Part shown: piece after piece, positions 58,883-64,000 of the stretch
Position numbering within the stretch: position 1 is the first letter of the stretch
How the letters are laid out: each line of letters starts with the position of its first letter
Assembly: GCA_947644715.1 (NCBI GenBank)
Contig: CANSAP010000008.1
Location: 1-64,000, forward strand
Length of the DNA: 64,000 nt
Reading direction: 5' to 3'
DNA from: an uncultured Bacteroidales bacterium
GTDB taxonomy: Bacteria; Bacteroidota; Bacteroidia; Bacteroidales; Muribaculaceae
Translations under genes and position numbers: made by a program
Notes under the pieces: generated by a model
Seen by the model: only the letters and a program-made list of their open reading frames with translations
The model's database searches: none
What the model was told of the DNA's origin: nothing

Positions 58883-60683
58883 ACCCCGCCCTCTCGAACT
58901 TCTTGCTCCCGCCCGCGACCTGCAAGTGGGTCGAGCCGCAATTATGCATGGTGCCGATGCCGTCTATATCGGTGCCTCGGCCTTCGGCGCACGTGCCTCC
59001 GCAGGCAACTCGGTTGAAGACATCGCCGAGCTGTGCCGCTTTGCTCATCAATTCAGAGCGAAGGTCTACACTACGGTCAATACGATTGTCTACGAACGCG
59101 AACTGGAAGCAGTGCGCCGCCTGATTGACAAGCTATACCAAGCCGGCGTAGATGCAATCATAGTTCAGGACATGGCTCTGCTCCGGATGCAGCTCCCCCC
59201 TATTGAGCTGCACGCATCCACACAGTGCGACACCCGCACCCCCGAAAAGGCGGAGTTTCTGCAAGAGGCAGGATTCTCGCAGATTGTCCTTGCCCGCGAA
59301 TTGACTCTGCCGGAAATCAAAGCGATAACGGAAAGAGTTAAAGTTCCGGTGGAGGTCTTTATTCACGGAGCGCTCTGTGTCAGCTATTCAGGTCGATGCC
59401 ACGCTTCCCAAGCGCTGTGCGGCAGAAGCGCTAACAGAGGTGAATGTGCACAGATTTGCCGCCTCCCCTACACTCTGACCGACGCTAACGGAAAAGTCCT
59501 GGCGCGCGACAAGCATCTCCTCTCTCTGCATGACTTCAATACCACGGCCTCGCTGCAACAGCTTGTGGATGCCGGAGCATCCTCTTTCAAAATCGAAGGA
59601 CGCCTGAAGGATGAAGCCTACGTCAAGAATATTACGGCTCACTACCGCCGGAAGCTTGATGAAATCATTGCTGCGAACCCCGACCGCTACCGCCGCGCCT
59701 CATGCGGAACGGTGAATCTCAATTTTACCCCCTCACCACAGAAGAGTTTCAACCGAGGCTTCACTTCCTATTTCCTTAACGAACGCAGGCCGGCATCCAT
59801 CGCATCCATCTACACTCCCAAATCGCTGGGTGAGCCGATGCAAAACCTTGACGACCTGCACAACGGCGACGGACTATCATTCTTCACCTCTCGTGGAGAA
59901 TACACCGGGTTTCTCGTGAATGGTGTCAGAGGAGGCAGACCGGTGCCGAACAAACCGATTCAGATTCCCAAGAACGCATCTTTCTTCCGCACCACTGATG
60001 TCGCCTGGGACAAGACCATGTCTCGCACCGACACAGCCTCCCGACGCATCTCCTTGAAAATTAAACTGTTCAGCAACAGGATTGAAGGAGAAGATGAGCG
60101 CGGAGTGCGTGTAGTCCTTCCTCATTCTCTTCAGCCTGAAGCTGCCCGCAAGCCACAGAACATACGCGCTTACTTCGAGAAGTTAGGGGATACAATCTAT
60201 TCCCTGGCTGATTTTGAACTGCATCTGCCCGCCGACAGTTTCATCCCGGCATCAGCTCTGACGGCTCTGCGCCGCTCCCTCACAGAGGCTTTAGACTCTG
60301 CAGCCGTCGCCACTTACCGGCGCAATCTCAGAGCGAAGGAGAATCCTGAGGCGAAATATCCGGCAGAGAAGCTCGACTACCGCGACAACGTGGCCAACTC
60401 ATTGGCTGACAAATTCTACCGCGACCATGGTGTTAAGCAAATCGAACCTGCCATGGAAACAACCGCAGCTCCCGCCAAAGCGGGCACTGTGGTCATGACC
60501 ACCCGCCATTGCGTGCTGCGCGAGCTTGGGCTTTGCCTGCGCGAGCTGAAAGCCAATGGTCGGGAGCTGCCCAAACTGCCCTTAACCCTGCGTTCATCTG
60601 CTCGCAACGGCTCTTCGGGAAGCACTGCCACACTGCATGTCCGGCCCGACTGTGCCCGCTGCGAGATGCAGATTACGCTCTGA
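58839..60683 (+). CDS. U32-family peptidase / RNA-hydroxylation-type protein
   Basis: The 614-residue protein has the U32 core: LELLAPARDLQVGRAAIMHGADAVY-type TIM-barrel start, HASTQC, VFIHGALCVSYSGRC and SKI-like FKIEGRLKDEAYV. The conserved Cys set (CHASQALCGRSANRGECAQIC) follows. Members of this family (RlhA, TrhP) hydroxylate cytidine or uridine in rRNA or tRNA; others are called collagenase-like peptidases. A Cys-rich C-terminal end (CARCEMQITL) is also present. The ATG at 58839 overlaps purF by 44 bp; a GTG at 58869 overlapping by 14 bp is an alternative start. Confidence 0.85.
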   Translation: MPLLTTTKDAVKHAEPRPLELLAPARDLQVGRAAIMHGADAVYIGASAFGARASAGNSVEDIAELCRFAHQFRAKVYTTVNTIVYERELEAVRRLIDKLYQAGVDAIIVQDMALLRMQLPPIELHASTQCDTRTPEKAEFLQEAGFSQIVLARELTLPEIKAITERVKVPVEVFIHGALCVSYSGRCHASQALCGRSANRGECAQICRLPYTLTDANGKVLARDKHLLSLHDFNTTASLQQLVDAGASSFKIEGRLKDEAYVKNITAHYRRKLDEIIAANPDRYRRASCGTVNLNFTPSPQKSFNRGFTSYFLNERRPASIASIYTPKSLGEPMQNLDDLHNGDGLSFFTSRGEYTGFLVNGVRGGRPVPNKPIQIPKNASFFRTTDVAWDKTMSRTDTASRRISLKIKLFSNRIEGEDERGVRVVLPHSLQPEAARKPQNIRAYFEKLGDTIYSLADFELHLPADSFIPASALTALRRSLTEALDSAAVATYRRNLRAKENPEAKYPAEKLDYRDNVANSLADKFYRDHGVKQIEPAMETTAAPAKAGTVVMTTRHCVLRELGLCLRELKANGRELPKLPLTLRSSARNGSSGSTATLHVRPDCARCEMQITL

Positions 60684-60694
60684 GTTCAGCATTA

Positions 60695-61309
60695 TTAAGG
60701 TCTTATGCCGGTTATGCCCATAAAGGCTAACCCCATAAGAGCTGCTATGATAAGCGTTATGCCCGTGCCTCGCAAAGGCGCGGGTATCGCTTTATCTACC
60801 AGGCGCTCCCGAATGGCTGCAACGCAAATGATTGAAAGCAGCCAGCCTGTTCCGGCTCCCGCGCCATAAATTGTAGCAATCAGAGCATTTCCAAACTCCT
60901 TTTGCTGCATGAAAAGCGCTGCGCCAAGAACAGCACAGTTCACTCCTATAAACGGGAACTTCGCACCCGAAGAGTTTTTTTGCACACGGCCGCACTTGGT
61001 GCTTATCATCTTCATAAGCTGCACAAGGCAGGCTATAACTGCGATAAACGCGGGGAGGCTCAGATAGCTGAAATCCCGGGAGGCGAACCCTTCACTGAGC
61101 CACCGGAGCGCTCCGGGAGCAAGGATATACTGACTGATACACCAACTGACCGGCATTGCAACAACAAGCACCAGCCACACGGCCACCCCCATTCTGCGGG
61201 CTGACCTCACATTGCCGGATGCAACCAGGAAGGTGAGCAGACCCAGAAAATAGGCAAGCACCAAGTTGTCGATAAACACCGACCTTATGAACAGGTTCAA
61301 ACTCTCCAT
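60695..61309 (-). CDS. nqrE: NqrE-like subunit, cluster cysteine lost
   Basis: This 204-residue membrane protein with six helices is homologous to NqrE of the Na+-translocating NADH:quinone reductase (FIDNLVLAYFLG, APLRGTGITLIIAALMGLAFMG). In Vibrio cholerae Nqr, Cys26 and Cys120 of NqrE hold the intramembrane [2Fe-2S] cluster together with NqrD. Here the first position is Leu25 (FLGLLTFL instead of FLGMCTFL); the second is kept as Cys125 (GVNCAVLG). It is the last gene of the operon: nqrF, which normally follows, is absent, and the U32 peptidase gene ends 11 bp away on the other strand. Confidence 0.9.
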   Translation of the reverse strand: MESLNLFIRSVFIDNLVLAYFLGLLTFLVASGNVRSARRMGVAVWLVLVVAMPVSWCISQYILAPGALRWLSEGFASRDFSYLSLPAFIAVIACLVQLMKMISTKCGRVQKNSSGAKFPFIGVNCAVLGAALFMQQKEFGNALIATIYGAGAGTGWLLSIICVAAIRERLVDKAIPAPLRGTGITLIIAALMGLAFMGITGIRP

Positions 61310-61313
61310 ACCA

Positions 61314-61934
61314 TCAATTCTTTAATTCCCCCTTTCTGCGCGCACGTCTGATCCAGATTACGCAAGCCACAATCAGCAACGCTGCCGGAGGCAGAAGCAT
61401 GACATTATTGTTCATATACCCCGCGTCATACCAGCACTGAGGCACTACCCGGCTACCCCAAAGTGTGCCGCTTCCGGTCAGTTCGCGAACGATGGCCACA
61501 ACAATCAGAACCACTCCATAGCCAATGCCACTCCACAGTCCTTTAACCAATGCGCGCAGCGGTCCGCAGTGCAGAGCAACCGAGGCTACCTGCCCCATGA
61601 GTACAGAGTTAGCCACAATCAATCCGACATACACTGAAACCAGCATACTGACCTCAAAGGCTACGACCGTCAGCACCTGCTCAACGAGCACCGACAGAAC
61701 AACCACTATCACAATCAGCACCGTCCTGCGCGCAGCGCCCGGAATAGTGCGACGTAACATTGATGCCACGCAGTTAGCCAACGCCAATACCGCAATAACC
61801 GACAGAGCCATGAAGACTGCCGCTTTAAGCTCGGTTGTGACAACCAGCGCCGGGAATATACCCAACAGCCATGCCGACTCGGAAGTCCTGCTATTCCGCG
61901 ACCCGGATGATGAATTGAATGATGCTTTACTCAT
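61314..61934 (-). CDS. nqrD: NqrD-like subunit, both cluster cysteines lost
   Basis: The 206-residue, six-helix protein is homologous to NqrD (GLIVANSVLMG, GIGYGVVLIVVAIVRELTGSG). The two cysteines that bind the membrane [2Fe-2S] cluster in known Nqr (Cys29 in LGVCSALAV, Cys112 in TNCIVMG) are Phe (LGIFPALVV) and Ser (ANSVLMG) here. The N-terminal 22 residues are a Ser/Arg-rich segment that does not match the usual DNNPI motif. Spacing to nqrC and nqrE is 4 bp. The fold is clearly NqrD, but canonical electron transfer through this subunit looks impossible. Confidence 0.9.
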   Translation of the reverse strand: MSKASFNSSSGSRNSRTSESAWLLGIFPALVVTTELKAAVFMALSVIAVLALANCVASMLRRTIPGAARRTVLIVIVVVLSVLVEQVLTVVAFEVSMLVSVYVGLIVANSVLMGQVASVALHCGPLRALVKGLWSGIGYGVVLIVVAIVRELTGSGTLWGSRVVPQCWYDAGYMNNNVMLLPPAALLIVACVIWIRRARRKGELKN

Positions 61935-61938
61935 GCGC

Positions 61939-62652
61939 TTATCTTGAGAGCGTTCTGAAGAATTGTGTGTAAGGTTCGAGGCTTTCTCGCAACATGCGGC
62001 TCACACCCTGTGAAGTAACAGTGCTGCCGCTCACTCCATGCACCCATGAGCCTGAACGCGGTTCCCGACCCGGCTTGCAGATGACCACTGACTCAAACCG
62101 CCCACGTTTTGAAAATATATCCTTACCCTCAAATTGAGAGGAGAATGCAGCCTTTTCAATCTCAGCGCCCAGCCCTGGTGTCTCACTCTGCTGTGCAAAG
62201 TAAGCGCCATATATTGTGCTTCCATTGGCATCAAAAGCCACATAGCCCCAAATCGGACCCCACAAACCGCAGCCATAGACCGGCACAATATACTTTATCC
62301 CATGCGGGGTCGCACACTCGAACACCGCCAGCTTCCTTCTGTCAGCCGGAGCCTTGAAAATCGCAGGCAGCCTCATGCAAGCATTGAAGGCATGTTCCGG
62401 ATTCCTGTCAGCCACGACACCATGATAGTTTACAATATAGCTCCTCTTGATGTGGGTTGAGAAGACTTCCGCCACATTCTTGCCATCAGCTGAAATGCGA
62501 GCTGCGCGCAATATTCCGCAGCGCACCTCATTCGCCTTATTCTCCTGCTGCTTTGGACGCGACCACTGATTCACTAACCCGAGCAGCCCTACCGCAACCA
62601 GAATCAGCAGCCCGGAATAAACTATTGCGTAAATCCTCCCCTGTTTCTTCAT
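61939..62652 (-). CDS. nqrC: NqrC-like subunit
   Basis: The 237-residue protein has one N-terminal membrane helix (about 8-27) and a periplasmic FMN-binding domain. The motif SGSTVTS (VSGSTVTSQGV) contains the Thr to which FMN is covalently linked in known NqrC (usual SGATLTS). The region GLWGPIWGYVAF and SETPGLGAEIE also match. This subunit looks intact. The start codon overlaps the nqrB stop by 4 bp. Confidence 0.9.
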   Translation of the reverse strand: MKKQGRIYAIVYSGLLILVAVGLLGLVNQWSRPKQQENKANEVRCGILRAARISADGKNVAEVFSTHIKRSYIVNYHGVVADRNPEHAFNACMRLPAIFKAPADRRKLAVFECATPHGIKYIVPVYGCGLWGPIWGYVAFDANGSTIYGAYFAQQSETPGLGAEIEKAAFSSQFEGKDIFSKRGRFESVVICKPGREPRSGSWVHGVSGSTVTSQGVSRMLRESLEPYTQFFRTLSR

Positions 62653-63842
62653 CTCTGCATGGCATTAAGACGGCGCAAGCGACGGTTAATATTTACTCTC
62701 ACCACACATCTGTCAATGAGCGATGCAAAAGCATTCATAATCAATACGGCTGACATGGCACCCTCCGGATAACCCAGGCCGTAACAACGAATAACTATGG
62801 TCAACAGACCTATAAGGAATCCGTACACGCACTGGCCGCTGCGTGTGCGACAAGCCGTCACGGGGTCAGTAGCCATAAAGACTATCGCAAAGGCAAACCC
62901 ACCGACACACAGCTGCTGCAAGGGCGACAGATATGCAGCCGGACAAAGTGGCGACGCACTGACCCAAGCTATGCAGGCCATCAGAACCGCTCCCGCTACC
63001 CCACTGAGCATTATCCGCCAGCTGCCGACACCGCTAATCAACAAAATAGCAGCGCCAATCAAGATGCAAAGTGTTGAGGTTTCTCCCCAGGAACCCGGCA
63101 TGAATCCGAGGAAACAATCAAGAGTGCTGAGCGGATTCCCAACGGCGTCGGTCAGTTGCACATCGGCAGGATGCAGTGCCGATGAAATTTGACCCAGGGG
63201 AGTCGCACCGCTGAATCCATCGACCGCTGCACTGCCGCCAAGGCTCACAAAGACTTGGTCGCCGCTCATCGCAGCCGGATAAGCAAAGAAGAGGAACGCA
63301 CGGGCAATCAGAGCTATATTAAAGATATTATAGCCGGTGCCCCCAAACGCCTCTTTCGCAAATATAACGGCAAAGGCAACTGCAACAGCAAGCATCCACA
63401 GCGGGGTGTCTATGGGGCATATCATCGGAATGAGCAATCCCGTCACCAAGAATCCATCTTGCACGTCACGACCGCGTATCTGCGCAGCCGTAAACTCTAT
63501 ACCCAGCCCCACTACATATGCCACTACAATCTGAGGCAACGCGCGAGCCGCACCGTAAAGAAATGTCTCCCAAAAGCCGCAGGTCAGACCGCATGCCAGA
63601 TTATGCTGAAAGCCTATGTTATAAAAACCGAAGAGCAGACTGGGCAATAACGCAAGAACCACGAGCATCATTGTGCGCTTGGAATCATTAGCATCATGCA
63701 CATGCACTCCGGCAGTAGAGGTAACGTTTGGCGTATAGAGAAAAGCGTAGACTCCATCGAAGACACTATGCAGTTTCTTCCATCGTCCTCCAGGCTCGAA
63801 TTGCGGTCTGAGTCTGTCTAAATGTCGCTTGAATCCCTTCAT
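62649..63842 (-). CDS. nqrB: NqrB-like subunit
   Basis: The 397-residue membrane protein (about ten helices) has FEPGG near the N-terminus, KEAFGGTGYNIFN, and DGFSGATPLGQ with the Thr that carries covalent FMN in known NqrB. The conserved late Asp (NAFASLIDRCVV) matches the Asp near the ion path. The protein is slightly shorter than Vibrio NqrB (415). The cofactor sites look intact, in contrast to NqrD and NqrE. It overlaps nqrA by 4 bp (ATGA). Confidence 0.9.
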   Translation of the reverse strand: MKGFKRHLDRLRPQFEPGGRWKKLHSVFDGVYAFLYTPNVTSTAGVHVHDANDSKRTMMLVVLALLPSLLFGFYNIGFQHNLACGLTCGFWETFLYGAARALPQIVVAYVVGLGIEFTAAQIRGRDVQDGFLVTGLLIPMICPIDTPLWMLAVAVAFAVIFAKEAFGGTGYNIFNIALIARAFLFFAYPAAMSGDQVFVSLGGSAAVDGFSGATPLGQISSALHPADVQLTDAVGNPLSTLDCFLGFMPGSWGETSTLCILIGAAILLISGVGSWRIMLSGVAGAVLMACIAWVSASPLCPAAYLSPLQQLCVGGFAFAIVFMATDPVTACRTRSGQCVYGFLIGLLTIVIRCYGLGYPEGAMSAVLIMNAFASLIDRCVVRVNINRRLRRLNAMQR

Positions 63843-64000
63843 CTCCCTTGATTATCGATCTGTTTTGCGCGCAGGCTCATCAGGGCGTCGCGCACAATCT
63901 GCTGAAGCGGCTGCTTGGATGTGTCAACAAACTCCGGCAGGGCAAAATCTTCGGGAGCAACCTCGTAGATGCCAAGTTGCTCCATCCGCTCAATATCCCC
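63839..64000 (-). CDS. nqrA: NqrA-like subunit, C-terminal 53 residues only
   Basis: The window edge cuts this gene; only the C-terminus is seen (ERMEQLGIYEVAPEDFALPE and following), ending at the TGA that overlaps the nqrB start. It matches the end of NqrA. From memory, homologues often read CEFVCTSK here, whereas this protein reads PEFVDTSK, so it too lacks cysteines. That comparison is less certain than for NqrD and NqrE. Confidence 0.75.
   Translation of the reverse strand, partial: GDIERMEQLGIYEVAPEDFALPEFVDTSKQPLQQIVRDALMSLRAKQIDNQGR

Noticed and set aside
61314-61934. nqrD and nqrE as pseudogenes
   Set aside because: Both frames are full length with 4-bp spacing and conserved motifs; the loss is limited to the cluster cysteines, which looks selective and not like decay.
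1-64000. tRNA, rRNA or tmRNA genes
   Set aside because: I searched by eye for TpsiC-arm (GGTTCGAATCC-like) and CCA-end patterns in the gaps and found none; smpB is present but no tmRNA gene was recognised beside it.

Overview
The window looks like a chromosomal segment of a Bacteroidales bacterium, most likely from the Muribaculaceae or a close gut relative. The evidence is a Bacteroidetes-type promoter signature (TTTG, about 20 bp, TAnnTTTG) upstream of many genes, the RprXY two-component pair, the debranching enzyme/glycosyltransferase/GH57 glycogen operon, T9SS-like C-terminal tails on two exported proteins, DUF4954, and an Nqr operon. It is almost entirely housekeeping DNA. I see no rRNA, tRNA, CRISPR array, prophage or transposase gene.

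Layout. 0.1-5 kb: an AraC regulator, rprY/rprX, and a PurF-like protein without its glutaminase nucleophile. 5-12 kb: proS, a DPP-IV-like peptidase, an unknown membrane protein and miaA. 12-17 kb: glycogen operon. 17-20 kb: anaerobic ribonucleotide reductase nrdDG behind an operator-like array. 20-30 kb: envelope enzymes (L,D-transpeptidase, NlpC/P60, DegQ-like protease), a secreted alpha-amylase, a zinc-ribbon protein, a Nif3-like protein and aspS. 30-40 kb: a secreted protein, trxA, two HU-type genes (one a HU-membrane-LysM fusion), DUF3127, rsfS, ftsH, hflX and DUF4954. 40-52 kb: gltB without an adjacent gltD, a DUF2130 coiled-coil protein, a lipoprotein, prfB, an acyl-CoA ligase and bioB. 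52-61 kb: an OPT transporter, a short malic enzyme, a Yip1-like protein, smpB, the canonical purF and a U32 peptidase. 61-64 kb: nqrEDCBA on the minus strand, with nqrA cut by the window edge.

Three things stand out. First, the Nqr operon stops at nqrE, has no nqrF, and three of the four cysteines that hold the intramembrane iron-sulfur cluster in NqrD/NqrE are replaced. This predicts a rewired, non-canonical complex. Second, two families of long palindromic intergenic elements have different terminal repeats but share a GAGGGAGCATAGCGGGCTAT-type core. They sit just upstream of start codons, in at least two cases between a good promoter and the gene, so they would be transcribed as large hairpin leaders. 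Third, a DNA-binding HU domain is joined through one membrane helix to a periplasmic LysM-like domain, which could physically link nucleoid and cell wall.

All functional calls come from reading motifs and recalling family features. No database search was run.
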